64,000 nucleotides of DNA, from NCBI GenBank assembly GCA_965114465.1, contig CBCOYO010000001.1, positions 17,233 to 81,232 on the forward strand. The letters are read 5' to 3'. How positions within the stretch are numbered: the first letter of the stretch is position 1; every line of letters starts with the position of its first letter. The translations under genes were made by a program, and so were the position numbers. Shown here in pieces: positions 1 through 8,610 of this stretch. The DNA is from COE1 sp965114465 (GTDB taxonomy: Bacteria; Bacillota; Clostridia; Lachnospirales; Lachnospiraceae). A model generated the notes under the pieces. The model searched no databases, was not told where the DNA came from, and saw only the letters and a program-made list of their open reading frames with translations.

Positions 1-23
1 CTATACAGGCGTACCAATCCGGA

Positions 24-941
24 TTATCTTCTATGCCAAATCAACTGCTTCCAGTGCTCAATTTGTTCCTCTGTCATAAATCCATTGGAAGTTCCCACAA
101 AACCAATTTTATAAGAAGCGAACAACAGTGCGTTCTTAATTGCTTCTTTTGCATCGCCCGTTTTTACATAATAGTGAATAAAGGAAGAAAACAGTGCATT
201 TCCAGCCCCTATGGTATTAACGATTTCATTTGTTTTCACAGGTTTGTACTCCAAAATACTGTTATCTGCTTTCGTATAAAGAATTACACCCTTTGCACCA
301 ATACCCATAATAATAATTTCTGGATCGTATTTCTGTTTGCATTCATTAATGCACTCATACGCATCACATTCCAAATCATCATCACTAATATACAAAATAT
401 TTGCCGCTGACAAGAAATCTTCCTTATTTGCTATTTTCTCTGCACGCATGCTACGCACATTGCAGGCTATTGGTTTATTATATTTCCTAGCAAGTCCAAT
501 TAGTGGACGGCAGAAATTACAATTTGACATAACTACCATATCTTTATCCTGTATCTGTCTTTCAAACAAATCAATGTCATACTCCACGGTACGGATATCC
601 TTTACATCTTCAAAAGTCTGCTTTTTTCCCTTACTGTACAGAATAACGGAAGTCGGCATACCATCAAGCATCGGAAGAATATAGTCAATGCGCAAATCAA
701 TCCCATTGGTAACGAGATATGCTAATATCTGTCTTCTTGACATATTCTTTGCTACCATACTCATAAAATCCACTTCATTGCCAAGCCACTTTAACGCCAT
801 TGCTTCATTTAAGCCTGCGCCGCCAATACCAGAATTAATCATCTCCGGCACACTGTCAAACTGCTTAAAGGGCAAAGGCAGCTCTTCAACTTTTACAATT
901 GACTCCAATTGCACAAAACCTGCCACCATAAACTTACTCAT
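24..941 (-). CDS. PfkB-family carbohydrate kinase, atypical active site
   Basis: This 305-residue protein belongs to the PfkB/ribokinase family, cytosolic kinases that phosphorylate sugars or nucleosides with ATP. The N-terminal glycine-rich substrate region is visible (SGIGGAGLNEA, near residue 40), as is the C-terminal phosphate-binding signature. That signature reads NTIGAGNALF, so residue 248, where the family normally has the catalytic-base aspartate of GAGD, is asparagine. The substrate cannot be named. The start ATG follows a weak AGGT. Nothing adjacent on the same strand identifies a pathway, since the next gene upstream lies beyond a 136-bp repeat. The family call is solid; catalytic activity is uncertain. 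Confidence 0.85.
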   Translation of the reverse strand: MSKFMVAGFVQLESIVKVEELPLPFKQFDSVPEMINSGIGGAGLNEAMALKWLGNEVDFMSMVAKNMSRRQILAYLVTNGIDLRIDYILPMLDGMPTSVILYSKGKKQTFEDVKDIRTVEYDIDLFERQIQDKDMVVMSNCNFCRPLIGLARKYNKPIACNVRSMRAEKIANKEDFLSAANILYISDDDLECDAYECINECKQKYDPEIIIMGIGAKGVILYTKADNSILEYKPVKTNEIVNTIGAGNALFSSFIHYYVKTGDAKEAIKNALLFASYKIGFVGTSNGFMTEEQIEHWKQLIWHRR

Positions 942-1035
942 ACCATCACCTAACCTTTCTATTAACAGTGTAACACAATTTTTTTTATTTTTATACTGTT
1001 TTCTGAAACTTTCTTCCTATTTTACATACTTTTTG

Positions 1036-1171
1036 GTAACAGTTCAGATAACCCATTGAACTGTTACGTATCCAGCCATTGGAAATCGCTTCGCGATGGG
1101 CTGGATACCTCCAACCACTACATTTTATTACGGTCAGCGCAGTAAATGCGCAGACCTACCTAAACTGTTAC
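1036..1171. repeat. R1 interspersed hairpin repeat, copy 1
   Basis: This 136-bp element begins GTAACAGTTCAG and ends TAAACTGTTAC. Inside it are three successive inverted repeats: GTAACAGTTCA with TTGAACTGTTAC, GTATCCAGCC with GGCTGGATAC, and GGTCxGCGCA with TGCGCxGACC. A second 136-bp copy, differing at only a few positions, lies at 57588-57723. It has no coding potential and sits between two same-strand genes. Confidence 0.85.
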
Positions 1172-1209
1172 ACTTTTTAGTTACTTTTTTATAATATTGT
1201 GTTCAACAA

Positions 1210-2133
1210 TTACGGCTTGCAGTTTCCGCACGGCACATACCCTTGTTCTATCAGCAATTCTCTGCTGCCCGTGTATTCCTCTTTATTTTCTTCTTTCATA
1301 TCAATTGCACTGCCACAAGTAGGCTTATGAAACTTCTTGGTATTGGTATTCAGTACATAATGCTCCTGTACACTGCTGTCTGTAGCACCTGTTTCTGCGG
1401 CTTTGCTCTCTCCAGTCGCATAGTCAATTTCTACCCCTGGCTGCACATTGTAAACAAATACATGAAATTGAACACCCTCGCCATTGTCTTCCACCGAAAG
1501 TGCTTCCATCTGCACACCATCCGCCACAAGATTATCGCCGTCAAATATCGGCGTTACTCTGTATAAAACATGATTCTGGGTTTCCTTGACATAATCTGCC
1601 ACCTCATTTTCATAGGGAAGCATTCCCTGCACATTCATATACCGCGTACCGGTAATTAAATTTTTATTATTGGCATTCTCACCTGTTAATTGAAAACCAA
1701 TTAAATGACATCTGTTATATAAATTTTTGCCTTCCACAAAGTCATAGCGCACAGACTGCCAGCCAGTCGGCTTTATACGGCTGATATCCCCACGTTTTTC
1801 CGTAGGCATTAAGTCAACACCGACATTCGCATATGCGCCTTGGCATCTGCCGAGCGCATCCAACTCATCATATGTTTCAAAACTTTCTGTTGTAAGATCG
1901 CTTTCTGCAAATTGGGGCTTATTTTGATTCAGCACCACCGAGGGGCTGCCGCTGTATTCCGGAATATTCCCAATATCTATACTTTCCCCCGAAGAATCTA
2001 AATTTCCCTGCTCTGCCGGCTGCGGAACATCACGTGTTACCTCATAAGTGTCCAAGCTGCATCCGCACAGACTGAGCATTTGATAAACCGCAAATATAAG
2101 CAGCCAGAGTTTGAATTGATACTTTTTTTTCAT
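1210..2133 (-). CDS. DNA/RNA non-specific endonuclease lipoprotein (DNA-entry nuclease type)
   Basis: This 307-residue protein is predicted to be exported and lipid-anchored: an N-terminal basic stretch and hydrophobic segment end in a lipobox-like LCGC near Cys25. The central part matches the DNA/RNA non-specific endonuclease family, with the active-site region YNRCHLIGFQLTG followed by ANNKNLITGTRYMN, where the histidine is the expected catalytic residue. The last 50 residues hold FHKPTCGSAIDM and GYVPCGNC, a four-cysteine module common at the ends of such nucleases. I start at the ATG at 2133 because AGGGAGGA lies eight bases upstream; the frame stays open further 5' without a ribosome site. 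The role may be DNA degradation or uptake, but no competence genes are nearby. Confidence 0.85.
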   Translation of the reverse strand: MKKKYQFKLWLLIFAVYQMLSLCGCSLDTYEVTRDVPQPAEQGNLDSSGESIDIGNIPEYSGSPSVVLNQNKPQFAESDLTTESFETYDELDALGRCQGAYANVGVDLMPTEKRGDISRIKPTGWQSVRYDFVEGKNLYNRCHLIGFQLTGENANNKNLITGTRYMNVQGMLPYENEVADYVKETQNHVLYRVTPIFDGDNLVADGVQMEALSVEDNGEGVQFHVFVYNVQPGVEIDYATGESKAAETGATDSSVQEHYVLNTNTKKFHKPTCGSAIDMKEENKEEYTGSRELLIEQGYVPCGNCKP

Positions 2134-2331
2134 TGAAAAGTCCTCCCTTCTAAATAAATACATAGATACAAATGCATAAAATATAATGCCCACCCCTTGT
2201 TCTATGTTTGCGTGTACGGATTCTTGCAAAATTTTAGTGGAGTATCATACTAAAATATGATACACTAAGTTTAGAACGGTAAAAGAATGAATCCAAACAG
2301 TCTATCAAACATAAAACATGGAGGAATTAAC

Positions 2332-3093
2332 ATGAAAGAACAACTCTACACCATTCCCCTAAATGACGCCATGGCAGCGAATGACGAATGTCCATTCTGC
2401 TTTATTGAACAGAAACTAGAACAAGATCTTCTGGATTTCGCGCTTGGTTCTTGCGCCTCGTATATGGAAAGCGACGTCCGCGAGCAGACCGACAAGGCAG
2501 GTTTTTGCCGCTATCATTTTTTTAAAATGTACCAGTACGGCAATACGCTTGGAAATGCCTGGATTTTAAAGACACATTACCAAAAAATCAACAGCGAACT
2601 TTCCAGCGAAATCAAAAAATTTAAACCAGCGAAAATTTCCTTTTTGGATCGCTTAAAAAAATCAAAAGAAGTCAACAATACCATGACTGCCTGGGTTTAT
2701 GAAAAACAACAGTCCTGTTATATCTGCAAACAATACGAAAACACCTATCAGCGATATCTTGACACGTTTTTTTATATGTATAAAAAGGACGCCGACTTCC
2801 GCCGCAAATTAGAGGAAAGCAAAGGCTTCTGTCTTGTACATTTCGGTGATTTATGCCAAGCAGCTATTGCACAGCTTCCTGAAAAGCAGCAAGCGGAATT
2901 TTTCTCCACCATTTTCTCATTGATGGAAAAAAATATGCAGCGGCTTGAAGACGACGTAAGCTGGATGGTCGAAAAATTTGACTACCGCAACCAGGACGCT
3001 GACTGGAAAAACTCAAAAGACGCAATTCAGCGTGGTATGCAAAAGCTAAAGGGCGGATATCCTGCCGCCCCGTTTTATCAGCAAAAGAAATAA
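2332..3093 (+). CDS. DUF6062 family protein with duplicated Cys/His motif
   Basis: The 253-residue product resembles the DUF6062 family of Lachnospiraceae, whose function is unknown. It shows the same motif twice: CPFC at residues 20-23 with CRYH at 59-62, and CYIC at 129-132 with CLVH at 167-170. The even spacing suggests two metal-binding repeats produced by internal duplication. No signal peptide or membrane segment is visible, so it is probably cytosolic. The start at 2332 follows TGGAGGAATTAAC; an earlier in-frame ATG at 2287 has no ribosome site. It is divergent from the nuclease gene on its left and convergent with the TetR gene on its right. Confidence 0.75.
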   Translation: MKEQLYTIPLNDAMAANDECPFCFIEQKLEQDLLDFALGSCASYMESDVREQTDKAGFCRYHFFKMYQYGNTLGNAWILKTHYQKINSELSSEIKKFKPAKISFLDRLKKSKEVNNTMTAWVYEKQQSCYICKQYENTYQRYLDTFFYMYKKDADFRRKLEESKGFCLVHFGDLCQAAIAQLPEKQQAEFFSTIFSLMEKNMQRLEDDVSWMVEKFDYRNQDADWKNSKDAIQRGMQKLKGGYPAAPFYQQKK

Positions 3094-3106
3094 TGCTGCT
3101 ATCTAT

Positions 3107-3784
3107 TTACGAAGCTGCCGGCTTGGAAGAAGCGATTGGGTCTTCTTCCTTTGCCGTTGTACTGTCCGCAATCATCTCTTTCAGCACATCAAGACATTCC
3201 TTTATCTCTTTATATGCGGCTTCCGAATCATAACCTTCATAAAGCTGTTCCTTTACGATTCCCTTAATGGTATGGTCTACCATTTTTTTAATTTTGTCAC
3301 GCCGCGCCTTATCCTCTACACCTTTCATTTCAGCATTCTTCAAAAACCCTGCAATTTTCTCCTGCAAAATTCTGCCAGATTCCTGTGTCTGGGCAAGCAC
3401 ATCTGCCTCTGTTTCCCTTGCAGATTCCTCCAAAAATACGTTCATAAACGGATAATTTTTCCCTGCCCGACTCTTGGCAAGTTCCACCTGCCTTGTCAAT
3501 TCAAAGAAATCATTCTCCCGCTCATCGACAACTGCCGAAATTTCCAGCAGCATATATTTAACACTGTACTCATACACAAAGATATATAGACCTGCCTTAG
3601 AGCCGAAATAATGAAACCAAAGTCCTTTGCTCACCCCAACAGCCTTTACCATGTCATCTGTACTGGCATGTTTAAAGCCGTTTTTCGCGAAAACCTCCAA
3701 AGCACCGTTAATCATGCGGTCTTGTTTCTCTCTTGGCAAGTCGAAAAATTTTTCGTTCATCCGCTTTTCACTCTTTTCTCCCAT
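3107..3784 (-). CDS. TetR/AcrR-family transcriptional regulator
   Basis: The protein has a TetR-type N-terminal helix-turn-helix (about residues 15-60: ALEVFAKNGFKHASTDDMV, then AVGVSKGLWFHYFGSK) and a helical C-terminal domain for an unidentified ligand. Length is 225 residues from the first ATG; a second ATG at 3760 is equally possible because neither has a clear ribosome site. A good sigma-A promoter lies upstream (3809-3837), and between promoter and start is an imperfect palindrome GACTTTTTTGGTC, suggesting autoregulation. The plus-strand gene at 3970 is divergent and could share the operator. Confidence 0.85.
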   Translation of the reverse strand: MGEKSEKRMNEKFFDLPREKQDRMINGALEVFAKNGFKHASTDDMVKAVGVSKGLWFHYFGSKAGLYIFVYEYSVKYMLLEISAVVDERENDFFELTRQVELAKSRAGKNYPFMNVFLEESARETEADVLAQTQESGRILQEKIAGFLKNAEMKGVEDKARRDKIKKMVDHTIKGIVKEQLYEGYDSEAAYKEIKECLDVLKEMIADSTTAKEEDPIASSKPAAS

Positions 3785-3808
3785 AAATTGACTTTTTTGG
3801 TCGATTTT

Positions 3809-3837
3809 ATAGTATCATAATCTAAAAATAGTTTCAA
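3809..3837 (-). promoter_or_regulatory. Sigma-A promoter of the TetR gene
   Basis: On the minus strand TTGAAA (3832-3837) and TACTAT (3809-3814) are separated by 17 bases. The imperfect palindrome GACTTTTTTGGTC at 3790-3802 is just downstream and is a plausible TetR operator. Confidence 0.55.
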
Positions 3838-3969
3838 TAAAATAACAATAAAAAAATGTACATATTATCTTTTCATTTCCATAAAATAGTATTAAAATAG
3901 AAATAATTGATACGCTATGCGTTTGCTATGCGTTAAAATAAAAACTGCAACGTGAAAGGAGAAACCTAT

Positions 3970-4563
3970 ATGGCTAAAAAATTTGGCAAGCTAGTTTTAT
4001 TCAGCGCCCTTGCTGGTGCAGCTGCAGCAGGAACTTACTATTATCTTCAAAATAAAAAGAACGATTCTTCTGATGATTTTGACGATATTGACGATTTTGA
4101 CGATTTCGACGAGGACTTAGACGACGACATTGATTTAACGGCAAAAACAGCCAATGTTACAGAGAGCAAAAACCGCTCTTATATCGATCTTGAAAATGTC
4201 AAGGGTAAAATCGGCGAAAAAGTGATTGAAACCATTGACAAAACCAAAGAAACCCTTGATAAAGCAAAAGAATTTATCGAGGAACAAACCACACCGCCAA
4301 CGGAAACCATTTATACGCAGGTAGATCTACCCAGCTCTGGAAGCCAAACAACAACCGACGAAAACACAACATCAGAAACGACAGCTACTACAGCGAACGC
4401 AAGTACGACTGTCGAACCTACTTTCGATGAAAACAAAAACGCAGATACACCGACCGCTCATACAACCCAAACAGTTATGACTTCTGTATCTGCAACCTAT
4501 GCTACGGACGAGTCCAAAAAGTCCAATTCCGAGAATTTTTTTGACGATTCTGACGAGGAATAA
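3970..4563 (+). CDS. Acidic membrane-anchored protein of unknown function
   Basis: This 197-residue protein starts with a short basic segment and one hydrophobic helix (residues 6-26, LVLFSALAGAAAAGTYYYL), followed by a very acidic Asp-rich stretch (about 36-58), a short Lys/Glu-rich amphipathic helix (75-105) and a Thr/Ser-rich tail ending in acidic residues. It looks like a single-pass membrane protein with a disordered charged tail; sidedness cannot be settled. I know no named family. The start at 3970 follows AAAGGAGAAACC; the first in-frame ATG, at 3952, lacks a site. An 11-bp motif containing GCTATGCGTT is repeated in tandem just upstream (3914-3934). Downstream are repeat R2 and a terminator. 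Confidence 0.7.
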   Translation: MAKKFGKLVLFSALAGAAAAGTYYYLQNKKNDSSDDFDDIDDFDDFDEDLDDDIDLTAKTANVTESKNRSYIDLENVKGKIGEKVIETIDKTKETLDKAKEFIEEQTTPPTETIYTQVDLPSSGSQTTTDENTTSETTATTANASTTVEPTFDENKNADTPTAHTTQTVMTSVSATYATDESKKSNSENFFDDSDEE

Positions 4564-4568
4564 AAATA

Positions 4569-4726
4569 GTTACAATTCACACCAACGCCAGATTTTGCAC
4601 CAATTTACGAACATTCGGTGTGAATTGCAACAGTTGATGCACACAAAATGCTAAAGTAAAAAAGCAAAAGCTTTTAGCATTTTGGCGCATAATTCCCACT
4701 ACTTTGGCGTGGATATGAAAAGTAAC
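4569..4726. repeat. R2 interspersed repeat, copy 1
   Basis: The element starts GTTACAATTCACACC and ends TGAAAAGTAAC. Its centre is a hairpin (AAATGCTAAAG with CTTTTAGCATTTT) followed by the conserved block GGCGCATAATTCCCACTAC. The same blocks recur at 12699-12855, 37196-37336, 57281-57318 and 63940-64000. Confidence 0.8.
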
Positions 4727-4755
4727 TAAAAATATTAAAATATAACAATAGCGCT

Positions 4756-4790
4756 GGGGCTGTCGCATTATACGACAGCCCCTATTTTTT
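4756..4790 (+). terminator. Rho-independent terminator (short R4-type hairpin)
   Basis: GGGGCTGTCG and CGACAGCCCC form a perfect 10-bp stem with a seven-base loop, followed on the plus strand by CTATTTTTT. It ends the acidic membrane-protein gene and may work in both directions. The stem matches the ends of the longer R4 repeats. Confidence 0.8.
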
Positions 4791-4849
4791 GACAACCTTT
4801 TACACGTTCTAAGAAACGAAAAAATAACTTTAAATGATTCCTAAATATG

Positions 4850-5503
4850 TTATTCAAACAGGAATTGAAACAATTCTTCTACTCTTGTAAAATAGAAATC
4901 GCTGTTTTCCTGCATAAAACTTCTAATCTCTGGTATCTCGTTTGCCCAGCCGGCTCCGGCGAAAGGTACACCAAACGCTTTCGCCATATCATAACCGGGT
5001 TTTAAGTCATCTACCATTAAAAGCTGAGAGGGTTTCAAATCAAACTTATTACAAATTACTTCCAATGCATAGGGACTGGGTTTACGCTGATGCGCCGGAT
5101 ACTCCCAGCCAAATATTAAATCTGGCTCTGGCAGATTGTTTTCTTTGTAATCCCTGCGGATATTAAAGTCATAGGAATGCGATACCACGCATATATATCC
5201 GCCCTCCGCTTTCTGACGTTCTATCAGTTCCTTTATCCCACGATACGCTTTGGGAATATGATTTTTTACATAATTTCTCCAAATTTCAACTTCAACGTCT
5301 AAATCCTGCTGTGTCATTTGATAACGCTGTGTACAAAATTCTATAAATCCCGGAGAAAAATTCTCCCGAAAATAATCCTCTAAGGAGAGTGTTTCTCCTG
5401 GCCGCATAATTTTAAGCGCTTCCAAAAAGGCAGGATAATGAATACTTGCCGTGCTGTCCACCACTGTATCATCATGGTCTAATACCAAACATTGATATTT
5501 CAT
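4850..5503 (-). CDS. HAD-superfamily hydrolase
   Basis: A 217-residue cytosolic HAD-type phosphatase or phosphatase-like enzyme. Motif I is LVLDHDDTVVDST with nucleophile Asp9 and Asp11; motif IV is LLMVDDLKPG, followed by MAKAFGVPFAGAGWA, typical of the phosphoglycolate-phosphatase-like branch with an alpha-helical cap. The substrate is not predictable. The start at 5503 follows AAAAGGGAGGAATTT, an ideal site; the open frame continues upstream into glnS without one. It lies 25 bp downstream of the glnS stop on the same strand, so the two are probably co-transcribed. Confidence 0.88.
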   Translation of the reverse strand: MKYQCLVLDHDDTVVDSTASIHYPAFLEALKIMRPGETLSLEDYFRENFSPGFIEFCTQRYQMTQQDLDVEVEIWRNYVKNHIPKAYRGIKELIERQKAEGGYICVVSHSYDFNIRRDYKENNLPEPDLIFGWEYPAHQRKPSPYALEVICNKFDLKPSQLLMVDDLKPGYDMAKAFGVPFAGAGWANEIPEIRSFMQENSDFYFTRVEELFQFLFE

Positions 5504-5528
5504 AAATTCCTCCCTTTTAAGTGTTTTA

Positions 5529-7226
5529 TTACTTTGGTAACACAAATGAGCTTTTGAGTGATACAATTCTGTTAAACACCAGCGCGTCTGGTTTAGAATC
5601 TTTGCAGTCCACATTAAAGAACCCCTGTCTTACGAATTGGAAACTGTCAAACGGCTTTGCGTCTTTTAATGCAGGCTCTAAACGGCATTCCTTTAATACA
5701 GTTAACGAATTGGGATTCAAATTCAGTGAACCATCTTCATTGTACACCCCTTTTTCCTCATCAATAATATTTTCATACAACCGCACCTCTGCTGAAACTG
5801 CATACGACGCCGGCACCCAATGAATCGTTCCTTTTACCTTTCTGCCTGTAAAACCGCTGCCCTGCTTTGTTTCTGGATCATAAGTACAATGTACCACAGT
5901 AACCTTGCCGTTTTCATCCTTCTCAAAACCAACGCACTTCACAAAATACGCACTCATCAGGCGCACTTCATTCCCGGGAAACAAGCGGAAATATTTCTTA
6001 GGCGGTTCTTCCATAAAGTCATCACGGTCAATATACAACTCGCGGCAAAACGGAACTTGCCTAGAACCAAGTGCTTCATTTTCCAAATTATTAGGAACTT
6101 CCAGATATTCTGTTTCCCCCTCTGGATAATTGTCAATTATTAATTTTACAGGGTCAAGCGCTGCCATCATTCTAGGCTTTTTCAGTTTTAAATCCTCACG
6201 GATACAGTATTCTAACATTGCATAATCCGTTGAAGAATTTGCCTTGCTAACACCGCAAAGCTCCACAAACCGCCGCAGCGACTCCGGCGTAAAACCACGC
6301 CTGCGCAATGCTGCTATAGATACAAGCCGTGGGTCATCCCAGCCATCAACAATACCATCTTCCACCAACTTTTTAATATAGCGTTTTCCAGTAACAACAT
6401 TCGTTAAATATAGCTTTGCAAATTCTATCTGCTTTGGCGGATGCGGATATTCTGCTTCTTGCACCACCCAGTCATAGAGTGGTCTATGATCTTCAAATTC
6501 CAATGTACAGATAGAATGTGTAATGCCTTCAATTGCATCCTCTATCGGATGTGCAAGGTCATACATTGGATAAATACACCATTTATCGCCGGTTCTATGG
6601 TGTGTCATATGCGCCACACGATAAATTACTGGATCTCTCATATTGATATTGGGCGACGCCATATCAATTTTGGCACGCAGCACTTTCTCCCCATCCGCAA
6701 ATTTGCCGGCACGCATCTGCTCAAATAATGCTAGATTTTCCGTGACACTTCTATCACGATTCGGGTCGTTTCTTCCAGGCTCTGTCAATGTTCCACGATA
6801 CTCTCGTATTTCTTCCGCAGATAAATCAGATACATATGCTTTCCCTTTGCGAATTAATTTTACTGCAACCTCGTACATCTGTTCAAAATAATCCGAAGCA
6901 AAATACAGCCTGTCCTCCCAGTCCGCACCAAGCCATTCCACATCCGCCTTAATCGACTCCACAAATTCCTCTTTTTCCTTTGTCGGATTCGTGTCGTCAA
7001 AGCGTACATTAAATTTGCCGCCGTACTTCTGCGCTAACCCATAATTCAACAAAATACTCTTAGCGTGCCCAATATGCAGATAACCATTCGGCTCCGGTGG
7101 AAAACGGGTTTTTATGGTTTCACACTTCCCCTCCGCCAAATCCTTGTCAATAATCTGTTCAATAAAATTTCTGGAGATAACTTCCTCTGTGGCAGTTCCC
7201 TCTGTACTTTTCTCTATCTCGCTCAT
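5529..7226 (-). CDS. glnS: Glutaminyl-tRNA synthetase
   Basis: A 565-residue class I aminoacyl-tRNA synthetase that charges tRNA-Gln. The ATP-binding HIGH motif is in PPEPNGYLHIGHAKS (HIGH at 51-54), and the GlnRS-specific stretches GWDDPR and LRRRGFTPES are present, followed by the C-terminal anticodon-binding beta barrels. The usual MSKRK-type loop before GWDDPR is replaced by VVTGKRYIKKL near residue 277. Length fits bacterial GlnRS. The start follows GAGGAGATTGGAAA. No T-box leader is visible in the 144 bp upstream. The HAD gene follows closely. Confidence 0.95.
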   Translation of the reverse strand: MSEIEKSTEGTATEEVISRNFIEQIIDKDLAEGKCETIKTRFPPEPNGYLHIGHAKSILLNYGLAQKYGGKFNVRFDDTNPTKEKEEFVESIKADVEWLGADWEDRLYFASDYFEQMYEVAVKLIRKGKAYVSDLSAEEIREYRGTLTEPGRNDPNRDRSVTENLALFEQMRAGKFADGEKVLRAKIDMASPNINMRDPVIYRVAHMTHHRTGDKWCIYPMYDLAHPIEDAIEGITHSICTLEFEDHRPLYDWVVQEAEYPHPPKQIEFAKLYLTNVVTGKRYIKKLVEDGIVDGWDDPRLVSIAALRRRGFTPESLRRFVELCGVSKANSSTDYAMLEYCIREDLKLKKPRMMAALDPVKLIIDNYPEGETEYLEVPNNLENEALGSRQVPFCRELYIDRDDFMEEPPKKYFRLFPGNEVRLMSAYFVKCVGFEKDENGKVTVVHCTYDPETKQGSGFTGRKVKGTIHWVPASYAVSAEVRLYENIIDEEKGVYNEDGSLNLNPNSLTVLKECRLEPALKDAKPFDSFQFVRQGFFNVDCKDSKPDALVFNRIVSLKSSFVLPK

Positions 7227-7370
7227 TTTCCAATCTCCTCACTTATAAAATTTTGATGCACCTGTAAATTTTGGTACAAATCATCAAATTTATAGACCTA
7301 TTTTTAACCGTCTTTAAATCTTAAACCATTGTAATATATTTACAGGTCATTTGTAAAGGAGTTTCCTGTA

Positions 7371-8366
7371 TTATTTTCCTACACTTATAAACGCTTGATC
7401 GATATCCGTAATCATATCTATTACTGCCTGTCTTGATGCGTCTGCGAAATTGTCTGCGCCGAATTTCTTATACTTTTCGTTTTGGTATGCAGCGATAATT
7501 CCGCGGGAGGAGTTTACAATCGCGCCGAGCCTGTTATCGTCGAAGAAATAAACGAGGTCTTTGCCTGTTCCGCCCTGTGCGCCGTAGCCGGGTACTAATA
7601 TAAATGTTTTCGGCATTAGCTTGCGTAATACAGCGCCCTGCTCTGGATAGGTTGCTCCCACAACCGCACCAACAGAACTGTAGCCATATTTTCCCACAAG
7701 CTGTTCCCCCCATGCAGCGACCTGTTCGCCAACAATTTCATACAATGGTCTGTCTGCAAAAGATATATTGCCTGTACCGTTATTTCCCTGTTCTGCGCCG
7801 ACAGTTGTTCCGCTTTTCATCAGACGATCTTGAAGTTCCCCGCTGCTGGGGTTGGAGGTTTTTACCAGCACAAAAATACCTTTCTTTTCTGCCTTGCAAA
7901 CATTTATAAACGGCTGCACACCGTCGCTGCCTAAATAAGGATTGACCGTAGCAAAATCTTCATCAAAACCTGCATAAAAATTATTACCGATCTGCACCTT
8001 TCCAAGATGCGCCGCAGCGTATGCTTCCGAAGTTGAGCCAATATCACCGCGCTTAACGTCACCGATTACCACTAACCCTTTTTCTTTACTATAATCAATC
8101 GTCTTTTTAAATGCAATCAGCCCTGCAATTCCAAACTGCTCATACATTGCTATCTGCGGCTTTACTGCTGGGATTAAATCATATGTTTTATCAATAATTT
8201 CCTTATTAAAAAGCCATATTGCTTCTGCTGCTCCCTCCAGCGTTTCTCCCTTTTCGGCAAATGCTGCCTTTTTGATATGCTCTGGTACAAATTTCATTGT
8301 TGGATCAAGCCCTACCACAATGGGAGCACCTGTTTTTTTGATTTTTTCTATTAAATAATCTATCAT
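7371..8366 (-). CDS. pyrF: Orotidine 5'-phosphate decarboxylase (long bacterial type)
   Basis: The enzyme decarboxylates OMP to UMP in the last step of de novo pyrimidine synthesis. The substrate-binding start PIVVGLDPT and the catalytic Asp-Lys signature VIGDVKRGDIGS (near residue 100) are intact, and VLVPGYGAQGGT plus NSSRGIIAAY form the phosphate-binding end. At about 331 residues it is of the longer PyrF subfamily. I use the ATG at 8366; ATGs at 8375 and 8378 lie closer to GGAAAGGA and remain possible. The 5' leader is strikingly like that of the Nudix gene at 44449. No other pyr genes are adjacent. Confidence 0.92.
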   Translation of the reverse strand: MIDYLIEKIKKTGAPIVVGLDPTMKFVPEHIKKAAFAEKGETLEGAAEAIWLFNKEIIDKTYDLIPAVKPQIAMYEQFGIAGLIAFKKTIDYSKEKGLVVIGDVKRGDIGSTSEAYAAAHLGKVQIGNNFYAGFDEDFATVNPYLGSDGVQPFINVCKAEKKGIFVLVKTSNPSSGELQDRLMKSGTTVGAEQGNNGTGNISFADRPLYEIVGEQVAAWGEQLVGKYGYSSVGAVVGATYPEQGAVLRKLMPKTFILVPGYGAQGGTGKDLVYFFDDNRLGAIVNSSRGIIAAYQNEKYKKFGADNFADASRQAVIDMITDIDQAFISVGK

Positions 8367-8501
8367 ATTTTTCATCATTCCTTTCCAAGGCACAAACAAA
8401 TTGTGAAAGTTTTGTCAAATTCCTTCACTCTTTACCTTATTTCTGTGCTGCCTTTTGCACAAAATACAATGTTTGTGTCACAGCACCAACACAAACCTAT
8501 C

Positions 8502-8599
8502 GGGGCTGTCGCATTAAGGAAAAGATATACAAGATAATCTAACACCTTGCTTCGATTTATACGATATCCTGTATAATCAAAGCTTATAGCGATAGCCCC
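8502..8599. repeat. R4 interspersed hairpin repeat, copy 1 (probable terminator)
   Basis: A 98-bp inverted-repeat element with GGGGCTGTCGCATTAAGG at one end and the complementary GCGATAGCCCC at the other; the interior also pairs through TATACAAGATA and TATCCTGTATA-type arms. It sits between nrdD and pyrF. A full-length relative is at 45518-45617, and short versions are at 4756-4782 and 58946-58984. Confidence 0.8.
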
Positions 8600-8610
8600 T
8601 TAGTTTACGC

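Noticed and set aside
7227..7370. T-box leader for glnS
   Set aside because: The interval is too short and lacks the conserved T-box sequence and terminator hairpin.
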